Assembly (NCBI RefSeq): GCF_016863135.1 | Contig: NZ_BOOH01000014.1 | Location: 62,001-126,000 of the forward strand | From: Planobispora longispora | Lineage (GTDB): Bacteria; Actinomycetota; Actinomycetes; Streptosporangiales; Streptosporangiaceae | Direction: 5' to 3' | Length of the DNA stretch: 64,000 bases | In this document: one piece after another, positions 51,134 through 60,112 of the stretch | Layout: every line of letters starts with the position of its first letter | How positions within the stretch are numbered: the stretch's first letter is position 1 | The notes under the pieces: model-generated | Told to the model about the DNA's origin: nothing | What the model saw: the letters and a program-made list of their open reading frames with translations, nothing else | Databases searched by the model: none | Position numbers and translations under genes: made by a program

Positions 51134-51888
51134 TGGCACTGCGACTCGTTCAGGTGAATTTCAAGGCTCGGGATGACGCGGCGCTCGGCCGGTTCTGGGC
51201 GGAGGCACTCAGCTGGGGCGTGTCCAGCGAAGGACCCGGTGTGACCAACCTCGAGCCCGAGGGCTTCGTCTGGCCGGACCCCGCCGGTTTCTACATCGAT
51301 ATCGTCACCGTCCCGGATCCCGAAACGGTGAACTACCGCGTGCACCTCGAACTCGCCACCACCTCCGCGGCCCACCAGACGGAGTTGGTCGCACGCCTGA
51401 AGGATCTCGGCGCGACGCCCGCCGACGCGAGCCAGGACGCCGACGCGAACCAGGACGATGTGCCGTGGACGGTCCTGGCCGATCCGGAGGGCAACGAGTT
51501 CCGCGTGCTGGAGCCCCGGGAGATCTACCGGGACACCGGACCGATCGCCGCAGTGGTGGTCGACTGCGCCGACCCGCGGGCCATGGCCCGGTTCTGGGAC
51601 GAGGCGATGGACTGGACCCTGCACGAGGTGGACGACGACCACGCGACGCTGCGCTCCGCCGAAGGTGTCGGACCGTATCTCGAGTTCCGCCGCACGCCCG
51701 ACACGAAGACCATGCGGAGCCGCGTTCACTTCGACCTGCTGCCGTACCCCATTGACGACAAGGAGACGGAGGTGGCCCGGCTGCGGACTCTGGGCGCCAC
51801 CGACGTCGACCTCGGGCAGGGCGATGTGCCGTGGACGGTCCTCGCCGACCCGGAGGGCAACGAGTTCTGCGTCCTCGGCAAGGGCTGA
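51133..51888 (+). CDS. Two-domain VOC (glyoxalase-like) family protein
   Basis: This 251-residue protein has two glyoxalase-like halves. Each ends with the same block: DVPWTVLADPEGNEFRVLEP at about 112-131 and DVPWTVLADPEGNEFCVLGK at about 232-251. Metal ligands of true dioxygenases are not all present, fitting the glyoxalase-like subgroup (DUF-type resistance or binding proteins). The two blocks are nearly identical at DNA level (51458 and 51822 regions), a sign of recent duplication or gene conversion. Start ATG 51133, probably leaderless. Confidence 0.88.
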   Translation: MALRLVQVNFKARDDAALGRFWAEALSWGVSSEGPGVTNLEPEGFVWPDPAGFYIDIVTVPDPETVNYRVHLELATTSAAHQTELVARLKDLGATPADASQDADANQDDVPWTVLADPEGNEFRVLEPREIYRDTGPIAAVVVDCADPRAMARFWDEAMDWTLHEVDDDHATLRSAEGVGPYLEFRRTPDTKTMRSRVHFDLLPYPIDDKETEVARLRTLGATDVDLGQGDVPWTVLADPEGNEFCVLGKG

Positions 51889-52012
51889 CGCAGAACCGCC
51901 TCTTCACCTACGGCACAGGAGCGCGAGAAGCCGTCGCAGGTGCGCCTGCCGACGATGATCGGAGCACTGTCCCAGGTTGATCAGGCGAACAGTCGCACGC
52001 GACCACCTCAGC

Positions 52013-52504
52013 TCATGACGCGTCGACATCTTCAAGATCATACCGACCGCATGCCTTGCGCCTGGTCGCCATGATGCTCCATATACCGAGCGAATAAGAC
52101 AGAGGGAATATCCACCGCGACAACAGTTCCACGCCTGAAGGGATGAGGGCGAGGTCATCGACGGCCTTGAGCATTAAAGCGATCAACATGACGCGGGGAA
52201 TGAGAGCGTAGACGATGTACAGTCTGCCGCGGAGGTCGTCGCGAACCCACATCCGGTACCGATCGGATACGAGCCTGCCGAACAGCCGGTACAAGAGCCA
52301 CTGAACGACGGGAGGACGGCCCCGGAGCCGGGCCCGCAGTCCGCCGCGGACGATGTCGAGGCTGTCGCGCAGGCTGGGCCGCAGTTGTCCGGGGACGGCG
52401 ATGTCGAGCAGGGTGCCCAGCAGTTCCTCGCCCCGGTGCTCGCGAAAGCGTGGCGGGTAAGCGCGCATCAGCCGGCGGCAGCGCCGCTCGTAGACGTCCA
52501 TCAT
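52013..52504 (-). CDS. Small membrane protein, PadR-linked
   Basis: This 163-residue protein begins DVYERRCRRLMRAYPPRFRE, an N-terminal segment typical of proteins co-encoded with PadR regulators in actinomycetes (permease prefix-like). Two membrane helices follow (about 95-112 and 125-145). ATG 52504 overlaps the PadR stop as ATGA. It probably senses or affects the envelope together with PadR. Function unproven. Confidence 0.8.
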   Translation of the reverse strand: MMDVYERRCRRLMRAYPPRFREHRGEELLGTLLDIAVPGQLRPSLRDSLDIVRGGLRARLRGRPPVVQWLLYRLFGRLVSDRYRMWVRDDLRGRLYIVYALIPRVMLIALMLKAVDDLALIPSGVELLSRWIFPLSYSLGIWSIMATRRKACGRYDLEDVDAS

Positions 52505-52827
52505 GCCCCCATGCCGGGCTGCAGGCGCAGGCGGCGCTGGGCGGTGGCGGCCAGGCGGGTCAGCCGGACGGTCTCCTCGGCCAGGACTTCCCGGCCTTGT
52601 CCGGTCAGGCCGTAGTAGCGGCGGTGGCGGCCGTCGACGACTTCTTCCTTGACCACGGTGACCATACCTTCTGTGGTCAGGCGGTCCAGCGCGCCGTACA
52701 AGGTGCCCGCGCCCAGCCGGATGCGGCCCTCCGATAGTTCCTGGACGGCTTTGATCACACCATAGCCGTGCAGGGGACCATCGGAGAGCGCCAGGAGCGC
52801 GAGGTAACTCTGCTCACGTAGTGCCAT
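52501..52827 (-). CDS. PadR family transcriptional regulator
   Basis: This 108-residue winged-helix protein has the PadR core YLALLALSDGPLHGYGVIKA, LGAGTLYGALDRLTTEGMV and RRYYGLTGQGREVL. It starts at ATG 52827 with AGG close by. The promoter is overlapped by AT-rich dyad-like sequence at 52834-52862. It is probably autoregulated and coupled to the downstream membrane protein. Confidence 0.93.
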   Translation of the reverse strand: MALREQSYLALLALSDGPLHGYGVIKAVQELSEGRIRLGAGTLYGALDRLTTEGMVTVVKEEVVDGRHRRYYGLTGQGREVLAEETVRLTRLAATAQRRLRLQPGMGA

Positions 52828-52833
52828 ACCTGA

Positions 52834-52862
52834 TATATATCGTCTTGCGACATATACGACAA
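52834..52862 (-). promoter_or_regulatory. Promoter and likely PadR operator
   Basis: On the minus strand TTGTCG (52862-52857) is followed after 17 bases by TATATA (52839-52834), 6 bases before the ATG. The region carries repeated TGTCG/CGACA and TATAT elements in dyad-like arrangement, suitable for PadR binding. Confidence 0.65.
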
Positions 52863-53064
52863 GATCGAAATCCAGACCCGCAGAACGGAGACCACACCTT
52901 GGGTACCGGCTCACCGGGCGGCACAAGACCTAACGGCGCCTGTGCCCCGGTAGACCTCTGACGCCAGAGTCACTGTCGCTTCATGGATGGAAGCCCAACA
53001 ACCATGGGAGCCACCCTGTTAGCGAGGGTGTTGACAGAGAAGTCGAAACGATCGAGAAAGCAGA

Positions 53065-53101
53065 AAGGCCCTTGATGGCGTAATGCCTGTTCAAGGGCCT
53101 T
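53065..53101 (-). terminator. Strong terminator downstream of the tRNA-Arg fragment
   Basis: AAGGCCCTTGA (53065-53075) and TCAAGGGCCTT (53091-53101) form a perfect 11-bp stem. On the minus strand it lies just past the tRNA 3' end and is followed by a T-rich run, as for a tRNA terminator. Confidence 0.85.
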
Positions 53102-53108
53102 CTTGGTG

Positions 53109-53153
53109 TGGCGCGGCCGAGAGGACTCGAACCCCTAACCTTCTGATCCGTAG
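53109..53153 (-). tRNA. 3' half of tRNA-Arg(ACG), integration att site
   Basis: On the minus strand the sequence runs from an anticodon loop CTACGGA (53153-53147) through 3' anticodon stem TCAGA, variable region, T arm AGGGG-TTCGAGT-CCTCT, the 3' acceptor strand CGGCCGC, discriminator G and an encoded CCA (53111-53109). The 5' half is missing: upstream bases do not pair to make the anticodon stem, D arm or acceptor. AICEs of the pSAM2 type use just this tRNA portion as the attachment core, leaving a 3' half at one end. The element would extend to the right. Confidence 0.8.
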
Positions 53154-53294
53154 GGAAGGGCAGACACCTAGTCAGCGGCGTCCCGCCCTGGTGAAGCAGT
53201 AGATAGGGGATGGTGTCGTGTGATCGTGTAAGGCGGTGTTGCTGTACGGCGCTGCTGTACAGCACTCCCGGTGAACTGCGACACAATCCCTCGG
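53154..53294. other. Element end sequence next to the att site
   Basis: These 141 bases carry no gene. A perfect GCTGTACAGC palindrome lies at 53254-53263 with a partial copy GCTGTAC just upstream, and GTGTCGTGTGATCGTGT repeats GTGT motifs. They may be integrase arm or accessory sites. Confidence 0.4.
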
Positions 53295-53945
53295 TCAGCG
53301 CTCGCCGTGCAGGATCTCCATCGCCTGGAGCACGTCCGTGACAACGTGGTCCGCTTCGTGCTCCTGCCCCGGCCACGTCCCCCGGTCGATCCAGACCGTA
53401 CGAAGGCCGGCGGCCCGTCCTCCGCCGATGTCGGCGACCAGGTGGTCACCGACCATCCATCCCCCGGCGCCCAGACTCATGCCACACCGCCGGGCGGCGA
53501 TCTCGAACAGCCCGACATCCGGCTTACGGATGCCTTCGAGTCCCGAGAGCGCGTAGGCGTCGACAGCCTCGGCCAGCCCCGTCCGCTGGATCTTCCCGAG
53601 CTGGTTGTCCGCCGTCCCGTTGGTGACAATGCCCACCTTCCACCCTGCCGCGCGGAGCCGTAACAACCCGTCCATCACCTCGGGCCGACAGCGCACCAGG
53701 TACGGCATACGCCGTCGATAACGACCCCACAGTTCTTCGGCCGACTCGGACAGGGTGAAGTGCTCGCGAACCACCCCGAAGAAGACCTCACGATGCGGAT
53801 AGCCCTCCCGGTCGAGAGCGAACAGCCAGTCAACCGCCTCGGAACCGAGGCCGTGCTCCTCGACAAACTCCGCGACCCACTCCCGGAACGCCTCGTCCAG
53901 GTTCACGAGCGTGTTGTCCAAGTCGAAGAGCACAAGCCGTTGCAT
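53295..53945 (-). CDS. HAD family hydrolase
   Basis: This 216-residue HAD phosphatase has motif I LFDLDNTLVNLDEAF, motif II GIVTNGTADNQLGKIQ, Lys in GIRKPDVGLF and motif III MVGDHLVADIGGGRAAG. It resembles YjjG/pyrimidine-nucleotidase-like HADs. ATG 53945 starts 23 bases after the type ISP gene stop on the same strand, so the two are likely co-transcribed. Its codon use is typical of the chromosome, unlike the ISP gene. Substrate unknown; nucleotide or phosphosugar likely. Confidence 0.9.
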   Translation of the reverse strand: MQRLVLFDLDNTLVNLDEAFREWVAEFVEEHGLGSEAVDWLFALDREGYPHREVFFGVVREHFTLSESAEELWGRYRRRMPYLVRCRPEVMDGLLRLRAAGWKVGIVTNGTADNQLGKIQRTGLAEAVDAYALSGLEGIRKPDVGLFEIAARRCGMSLGAGGWMVGDHLVADIGGGRAAGLRTVWIDRGTWPGQEHEADHVVTDVLQAMEILHGER

Positions 53946-53967
53946 ACGTCGCCCTACGAGTGAGCGC

Positions 53968-56900
53968 CTATTCCACGATGTCCAGTGGCGGAAGCTGGTC
54001 AACGATCTTCATCGTCTCCAAGCTGACCGTCACGATCCGTTTGAGAAGGTTGATGATGTAGCGCGGATCGTCAGACCAGTCGTTGGGGTCGTTGGTGATG
54101 CCGGATGCCTTGTCGACCTTCACTTGATAACGGTCGATGATCCATTCGATCGCGGAGCGCGCGCCGAGCTGATAACGGTACGCCTCCTCCGGGATGTTAG
54201 TGAGGGTGACCCAGTTGTTGTAGATGATCGTCGTGCGGTCCGGCTTTCCCTTCACCTTGGGAATCTTCATCTTCGCGACGCGGTACAGTTCTCGCGGAGA
54301 AGTACTGACTGCGTTTCCGGCGACATCCTCCTTGATTCCCCTGTACGGCTCGACCCGTTCGTAGTGGAGGTGTAGGTCGGCGAGCTTCCGACCAGCATCG
54401 GCGTAGCCGCGGAAGTTACGTGCCTTGGGAATGCGAGGGAGGGACTTTTTGAGATTGGAGGCGAAGCGGTCGCGATACTCGGGCGAGTGGAGCAGGCCGT
54501 ACGTGTAATAGAAGATGTCATCCTTGGTGATCCCGGAGTCGGCGTAGGTCTTGCGGTAGGCCGCAAGAGCAGCATCGGTAATGTTATCGACCTTCTCATG
54601 TCCGCCCTCTTCCTCAAAGGCAGCGAAGAGATCGTCGCCCTTGCCGAGCTCACGGTAGGTGTAGCGGGCAAAAAGAGGGCCGACGCTCTTGGTACCGACC
54701 GCATGCAGGTCGGGGATGGCATCGGTCATCAGGACGGAGAATGGTTCGTCGGCACCTGTGCCGGTGATATAGAAGCCGAAATTTTCATGCTCCGGTGTCG
54801 GGAAAATCTGAAGCATTTTGCCTGGCCGCTCATTCAGATCCCGATCGAAATAGAGTGCCTGACGATTAAATGGCCGATAGACCGCAGTGACCACGTGATC
54901 AGAGTCGAAACCAACTCTCTTACCACGCGCAACCTTAGGGATGAGAGTGGACGACCAGCTAATCTTTCGCGAGTCCTTGTCGATCCACTGTTCAGCGTCC
55001 TTGGCTGTGGGACTCGTTACACCGTTAACCTGGCAATATTTCGCGAAGCCAACGACCTGCTCGTTATAGAAGTCGATCATCGACTTCATATTAGTCTGCA
55101 CCACTTCCGCAGAGAAGTTATAGACCCAGGCATCGCGCGAGGAACTGAGCCCGTTCGAGTGCACGGCGAAGACAGTTCTTCCCCGCTCCGTGCCGTCCTT
55201 CTCCGCAATGGCTTCGAAGGTCGCAAAACGCTCGTCCCGTTGATTGACCCAGTCCCCGTCCATGTTCGGCGTAATCTGCTGCCAGTCCACCGTGTCGAGA
55301 CTCTGTGAGCCAATGATACGGAGCTTGTCCTCGCGGCTGAGGTAGTCGCCAATGTCACGGTAGCTCAGCGTGCACCCCGCACCAGTACTAGAGTCCTTAC
55401 CGCTCTTGACGAGAATCAGGACGGCAACGGTGTTTCGGCTGCCAGAATCGAAGATCTTGCCGCCTTCCTTGCGGGATTGCTCACCGGCCGTGCGTTGGTT
55501 GCCCCGCAGGTTGTAGCAGTAGATCGCATCGAACTCGTTGACCAGGGATTTGCGCAGTCCGTCATAGGTGTTGCCGTCGATGTAGCCGCCATTGGAGACG
55601 TACGCGACGATTCCCTCGTTCTTGATCCGGTCAGAGGCCCAGCGAATGGCACGAATATAGGAGTCGTACAGATTCCGCTTCAGCGTTGCCGTCGACTGCG
55701 CAGCGTATGTAGCGGAGATGCGCTCATCCAGAACTTCGTACTTGAGGTTCTGGTTGTCATCGTTTTGACTGTCCTGCCCCACCGAATACGGCGGGTTGCC
55801 GATGACGACGGTGATGCCCTGCTTCTGCTGCTTCTTCGCACGCTCACTGTTGCCCTCCAGGACGTCCATTCCGTCAAGCTTGGCGGTTCCCTCGGCGAGT
55901 TGGAAGGTGTCGGTGAGGACGATGCCCTCAAAAGGCTGGTAGTCGCCGCCGGCGAGATCGTGGAAGGCAGCCTCGATGTTGATGGCAGCGATGTAGTACG
56001 CGAGGAGCACAATCTCGTTGGCGTGCAGTTCCTTCGTGTACTTTCGCAGCATGTCTTCGGAATTGATAAGCCCGGACTGAAGAAGACGGACGGGAAAGGT
56101 TCCGGTCCCGACGAAGGGGTCGATGATCTGGACACCTTCATCGGACAGGGAACGCCCGAAGTGCCTGACGAGGGCCTGCTCTGCGGAGCGGATGATGAAG
56201 TCGACTACCTCGACAGGGGTGTAGACGATACCAAGCGAATTAGCAGTCTTGGGCAGGGCGGTCTTGAAGAACTTGTCGTACAGCTCGATGATGACGCGCT
56301 GCCGGCCCTCATGGTTATCAATGCCCTCGGCGCGGACCCGTACTGAGTGGTAGAACGCCTCCAGGGTCCTTGCCTCAGCGTCCAAGCCCTGGTCGTCGAG
56401 GATGTCAAGCATCCGCTGCATGGCTCTGGAGACCGGATTGTGCGCAGCGAAGTCATAATCCTTGAACAAGGCGTCAAAGACAGGCTTGGTAACGATGTGC
56501 TGCGCGAGCATGTCAACGGCGGCGGCCTCGCTGACCTGAGGGTTCAGGTTCGCGCGTAGCTCACCGACGAACTCTTCAAAGGCGGACCTCTTTTCAGAGA
56601 TCGCCAGTGCGGCCTTGATGCGGGTGACATGGCGCTCGGCGATTTGGGCGATGTCCTTAGCCCAGTCCTCCCAGTAGTGGCGCTCACCAACCTTGTCGAC
56701 GATGCGAGCATAGATCGCTTCTCGCCAATCGCTGATGGAGAACAGCGCTTCCTGAATATGTTGGGCGCTCTGAGCTTCCTTATCCTTGGCCTTCTCGGCG
56801 CTGTCGTCGGTGCTGGAGCCGTCCTTATCCCCGATCGCTTCATCCTTAGGGCCGACATGACCGATACCGATCTTGTTGTCGGGTTTCTTCTTGTTCAGGT

Positions 56901-58854
56901 CGATCTGGTTGACGGTCGCGTTGAAGCGATCGTCGTGAGCGCGTAGGGCCTGGAGAACCTGCCAGACCGTCTTGAAGCGCTGGTTGTCGGCAAGTGCCCT
57001 TTCCGGTGACATTCCCGCGGGGACAGCGACGGGCAGAATGATGTAACCGTAGTTTTTGCTAGGGGCCAGGCGCATCACTCGGCCGACAGACTGGACGACG
57101 TCGACCACGGAGTTTCGGGGATGAAGGAAAAGTACGGCGTCCAGGCTCGGGACGTCGACGCCTTCGGAGAGGCAGCGGGCGTTGGAGAGGATTCGAGCAT
57201 GGGCGGGACCAGGGTCCTGCTTTAGCCAGTCCAGCAGCCGGTTACGTTCCAGGGCGTTGAAGGTGCCGTCGACGTGGTCGACCTCGCAACGCAGGATCTC
57301 ATCGTCTGCGTCGTCATACGCCTCGACGACCGCGTTGAAGCGGGCTGTGATCGTTTTTGAGTCGGCGATGGAGCGGGCGAAGGCTACCGCACGCTTCATG
57401 GGCGCTTCGTCCTGGGCAAACCCGGAACCATCGGCAAAGGTGCCGGTGCGTTTGGCCAGCGCGTTCCAGCAGCCGATGATCTTCGCCGCGTCGTCCAGGT
57501 TCAGTTCCGCCTCGCCACCGGCCAAGCCCGTCTGAAGGGTCTTGGCGACAACACCTTCATCGATCGTGAGGATGAGCACCTTGTAGTCAGTGAGCAGACC
57601 GTGCTCTACCGCCTTGCCAAACCCCAGACGATGGAACTCCGGACCATAGGCTTCTTCGCTGTCCATTGAGGCCACGTCCGCCTTCGCGTTCCGTGCCTCC
57701 GTCTTGGTCTCCTCACTGTAGACACGCGGAGTCGCTGTCATATACAGACGGCGGTCCGCACCAAGGTAGCCATCGTCATGGACCCGCTTGAACGCCGACT
57801 CGTCGTGGCCGGCCAGGGTGACACCGGTGGTTCGATGGGCCTCGTCACAGAGAATCAGGTCGAAGCGGGGTAGGCCCTTCTTCTGCGCTGCCGCAACCGT
57901 TGCGATGGACTGGTAAGTAGAGAAGACCACGGTCAGCCCGGCCGTTGTCTCCACGCTGGCCATCTGCTGAATCAGGCGGTCCGGGTCGGTGGTAGCGGGC
58001 AGGGCCAGGTCATGGGTAGACATGTCCTTGTCGTCGCCGATGGCGTGCTGCTTGCCAGCCTTCGTGTCCGAGCACACCGCGAAGGCACGCAAGGTCACCT
58101 CAGCTTCATATGACCACTCACGCAGAGCCTGTGAGAGCAGCGCGATGGAGGGGACAAGGAATAGGACGGTAGTCCGCTCTCCCGCTCCGACCTGGGCGCG
58201 TTCCCGCTGCAACCGCTCTGCGATCTTCAGGGCGGTGAATGTCTTACCGGTACCACAAGCCATGATCAACTTACCGCGGTCGTGCTCGGCAAAGCCCCTG
58301 AAGACGTCGTCGATGGCCTCACGCTGGTGCTTACGCGGTGTCTTCTTCGCCCGCAGCGTCAGCTCTGCTTCGAACTGCTCAAGGGTCTTGAGCAGTCGCC
58401 ATTCCACTGGACTGTTGGCAATGTCGGCCAGGCCGATACGGGTGACCGGGATCTGCTGATCGTCCAACGCCTCTTCGGCGTGGACGCTCCACTTGTCCGT
58501 TGTCGAAATGATCAGGCGCCGGGTGAAACCGCCCTTGCCTGAAGCGGTGAAGAAGGAGTCGATGTCCTCCTTGCGGACGGTGTGATGAGGCTCATAGAAC
58601 TTGCACTGGATGGCGCAGAACCCGCCGGTCTCGCGGTCTTGGGCGACTAAGTCAATGCCGGTGTCTCGCTTGTCATGGGCAGTCCCTGGCCAGTCGGACC
58701 ACATCCAGACCCGACTGAACTGCTCGGTCCACTGTGGGTCGGCACTGAGGTACTGAACCATCAGCTCCTCAAAGCGCGTGCCACGGTCACGGTTCACATC
58801 AGAGCTGTCACGGATCGCCTCGATGACGTCGTGCACCGTCGTAGTTGTGGCCAC
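53968..58854 (-). CDS. Type ISP restriction-modification enzyme (nuclease-helicase-methyltransferase)
   Basis: This single 1628-residue polypeptide has an Mrr-like nuclease (about 30-130; DTGIDLVAQDRETGGF and AIQCKF), an SF2 helicase with Walker A MACGTGKTFTALKI (about 198), DEAH box LILCDEAHRTTG and motif VI QSVGRVMRLA, then an adenine-N6 methyltransferase with motif I IDPFVGTGTFPVRL and motif IV VVIGNPPYSVGQ, and a C-terminal target-recognition region. This order matches LlaGI/LlaBIII-type ISP enzymes, which translocate on DNA and cut phage genomes. GTG 58854 is the start. Its GC is clearly lower than the neighbours, a sign of transfer. Confidence 0.93.
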   Translation of the reverse strand: MATTTTVHDVIEAIRDSSDVNRDRGTRFEELMVQYLSADPQWTEQFSRVWMWSDWPGTAHDKRDTGIDLVAQDRETGGFCAIQCKFYEPHHTVRKEDIDSFFTASGKGGFTRRLIISTTDKWSVHAEEALDDQQIPVTRIGLADIANSPVEWRLLKTLEQFEAELTLRAKKTPRKHQREAIDDVFRGFAEHDRGKLIMACGTGKTFTALKIAERLQRERAQVGAGERTTVLFLVPSIALLSQALREWSYEAEVTLRAFAVCSDTKAGKQHAIGDDKDMSTHDLALPATTDPDRLIQQMASVETTAGLTVVFSTYQSIATVAAAQKKGLPRFDLILCDEAHRTTGVTLAGHDESAFKRVHDDGYLGADRRLYMTATPRVYSEETKTEARNAKADVASMDSEEAYGPEFHRLGFGKAVEHGLLTDYKVLILTIDEGVVAKTLQTGLAGGEAELNLDDAAKIIGCWNALAKRTGTFADGSGFAQDEAPMKRAVAFARSIADSKTITARFNAVVEAYDDADDEILRCEVDHVDGTFNALERNRLLDWLKQDPGPAHARILSNARCLSEGVDVPSLDAVLFLHPRNSVVDVVQSVGRVMRLAPSKNYGYIILPVAVPAGMSPERALADNQRFKTVWQVLQALRAHDDRFNATVNQIDLNKKKPDNKIGIGHVGPKDEAIGDKDGSSTDDSAEKAKDKEAQSAQHIQEALFSISDWREAIYARIVDKVGERHYWEDWAKDIAQIAERHVTRIKAALAISEKRSAFEEFVGELRANLNPQVSEAAAVDMLAQHIVTKPVFDALFKDYDFAAHNPVSRAMQRMLDILDDQGLDAEARTLEAFYHSVRVRAEGIDNHEGRQRVIIELYDKFFKTALPKTANSLGIVYTPVEVVDFIIRSAEQALVRHFGRSLSDEGVQIIDPFVGTGTFPVRLLQSGLINSEDMLRKYTKELHANEIVLLAYYIAAINIEAAFHDLAGGDYQPFEGIVLTDTFQLAEGTAKLDGMDVLEGNSERAKKQQKQGITVVIGNPPYSVGQDSQNDDNQNLKYEVLDERISATYAAQSTATLKRNLYDSYIRAIRWASDRIKNEGIVAYVSNGGYIDGNTYDGLRKSLVNEFDAIYCYNLRGNQRTAGEQSRKEGGKIFDSGSRNTVAVLILVKSGKDSSTGAGCTLSYRDIGDYLSREDKLRIIGSQSLDTVDWQQITPNMDGDWVNQRDERFATFEAIAEKDGTERGRTVFAVHSNGLSSSRDAWVYNFSAEVVQTNMKSMIDFYNEQVVGFAKYCQVNGVTSPTAKDAEQWIDKDSRKISWSSTLIPKVARGKRVGFDSDHVVTAVYRPFNRQALYFDRDLNERPGKMLQIFPTPEHENFGFYITGTGADEPFSVLMTDAIPDLHAVGTKSVGPLFARYTYRELGKGDDLFAAFEEEGGHEKVDNITDAALAAYRKTYADSGITKDDIFYYTYGLLHSPEYRDRFASNLKKSLPRIPKARNFRGYADAGRKLADLHLHYERVEPYRGIKEDVAGNAVSTSPRELYRVAKMKIPKVKGKPDRTTIIYNNWVTLTNIPEEAYRYQLGARSAIEWIIDRYQVKVDKASGITNDPNDWSDDPRYIINLLKRIVTVSLETMKIVDQLPPLDIVE

Positions 58855-59567
58855 TGCGCCCCGTTCCCATCAAAGTCAACGGCGCCCGATCCCGCGCGCC
58901 GGGAAAATCACACAGGAGTATGGAACTCTACGGTGTCCAACACGGCACTGGCCACGGCTCCAGAGTTCCCCGCCATTGCATCTTCGATCATGTTGAGCCC
59001 AGAACCCACAAGATCTCTTAAGCTTCCTTGTCGCCTCGTCGGGCTATGTCCTGGTATGTCTTACGGCGAGATTTCCGAGCTATTCGATGGCAAGCCGACC
59101 CGGAGCGCAGGGCCGCCAGGCCCGAGCAACGGAAGCGGCGCGGCAGCCGATCGCCCCGACCGCCTATGACGAGAACCGAAGTGAGCGATCGTCACGGCCT
59201 TTATTGGTGACATCTCCTAGGCTCCTCAGCGCGCGGGCGGCGCGTGCCCGGACCGGCCGAAGAGCCGCAGCCGGGCACGCTGGCCGACCGGCGCGCCGCG
59301 GGACGCCGGAGGCGGACCGCCTTGAAGACGTAGAGAAAGTTCTCATCCGGTTGGGGTCGGCCCGGCTCTACGACTTGGGCGAGTAGAGACTGTGCTTCGC
59401 TGTGAGATGGCGGGTTGCGTTCCTGGAGATCAGGTCAGTCAACGTCGTTCCGTCTCGATGAGCCGCGGAGATACTCCGATGCCGTGGGGCCGACGAAGGA
59501 GGTCCTACGGCGCCGATCGCCCCCAGCCGCAGCCTTACATCAACCACTCTCAGGCGATCGTGAGGCC
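58855..59567. other. 713-base region without a convincing gene
   Basis: Composition changes from moderate GC near the ISP gene to mixed. It contains the ISP promoter side (58855-59000), an inverted repeat at 59242-59280 and weak open frames without good starts. A + frame ending near 59386 (LEDVEKVLIRLGSARLYDLG) has coding-like bias and may be a decayed gene end. Confidence 0.5.
59242..59280. repeat. 9-bp inverted repeat
   Basis: GCGTGCCCG (59242-59250) and CGGGCACGC (59272-59280) are perfectly complementary around a 21-base loop. It could be a terminator or a protein-binding site. Confidence 0.6.
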
Positions 59568-60011
59568 TCAACCGTTCTGATCGCTCGTGCCCGACGTCTC
59601 GATGATGGTCTGATCGGCGGGGAGCAGGCGGGTCTGTCCGTCCGGCTCGGTGATGACCAGGATGGGCACGCCTTCGGCGACGCCGAGGCGCTTGCGCTCC
59701 GGTTCGGTGGGCATGCGGGCGGTCACCTGGGTGCCGGGGGTGACCTGGATGACGTCGGCCTCGGCTGCGTCGCGGACTCGGGAGCCGCGCAGCTCGGTCA
59801 CGATCAGTCCTTCTCCCCTGAGGACGGCCATGGCGCGACGTACCGAATCGCGGGAGATGCCGAACTCTTCCACGTAGTCGCCTTCGGCGGGAAGTCGCTG
59901 CCCGGGGGTGAGCTTCCCTGCCTCGATGTCGGCCCGGATGAGGTCGGCAAGCTGCTTGTAGACCGGGCGGTCGGCGCTGGGGTCGATGGCGGCACGGCGG
60001 TCATTGGCCAT
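59568..60011 (-). CDS. GntR family regulator, KorA-like
   Basis: This 147-residue protein has an N-terminal GntR HTH (PVYKQLADLIRADIEAGKLT, then YVEEFGISRDSVRRAMAVLR) and only a short C-terminal tail rather than a full effector domain. This form is typical of element regulators such as KorSA. ATG 60011 is used, with an in-frame ATG farther upstream. A near-perfect palindrome at 60058 lies between it and the small + genes, so it likely represses both directions. Confidence 0.9.
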   Translation of the reverse strand: MANDRRAAIDPSADRPVYKQLADLIRADIEAGKLTPGQRLPAEGDYVEEFGISRDSVRRAMAVLRGEGLIVTELRGSRVRDAAEADVIQVTPGTQVTARMPTEPERKRLGVAEGVPILVITEPDGQTRLLPADQTIIETSGTSDQNG

Positions 60012-60057
60012 GTCGATGAGGCTATGTAGCACTGTACGCACCCTCGATTGCGCGTGC

Positions 60058-60081
60058 ATACGTATGTAGCTACATTCGTAT
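60058..60081. promoter_or_regulatory. 24-bp palindrome, GntR operator
   Basis: ATACGTATGTAGCTACATTCGTAT is symmetric except for one pair; its core ATGTAGCTACAT is a perfect 12-base palindrome. A half-like CTATGTAGC lies at about 60022. It is placed between the divergent GntR gene and the small-gene cluster. Confidence 0.85.
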
Positions 60082-60112
60082 AGAAGTGACTTCCTCTTGA
60101 TCGGCTGGGCTT

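Noticed and set aside
58908-58991. 27-residue minus-strand ORF (MIEDAMAGNSGAVASAVLDT...) upstream of the ISP gene, resembling a small peptide precursor
   Set aside because: No good ribosome site, no modification genes nearby, and the length is within chance.
58675-59169. 164-residue + strand ORF over the start of the ISP gene
   Set aside because: The first half is antisense to the ISP N-terminus and there is no start with a ribosome site for the rest.
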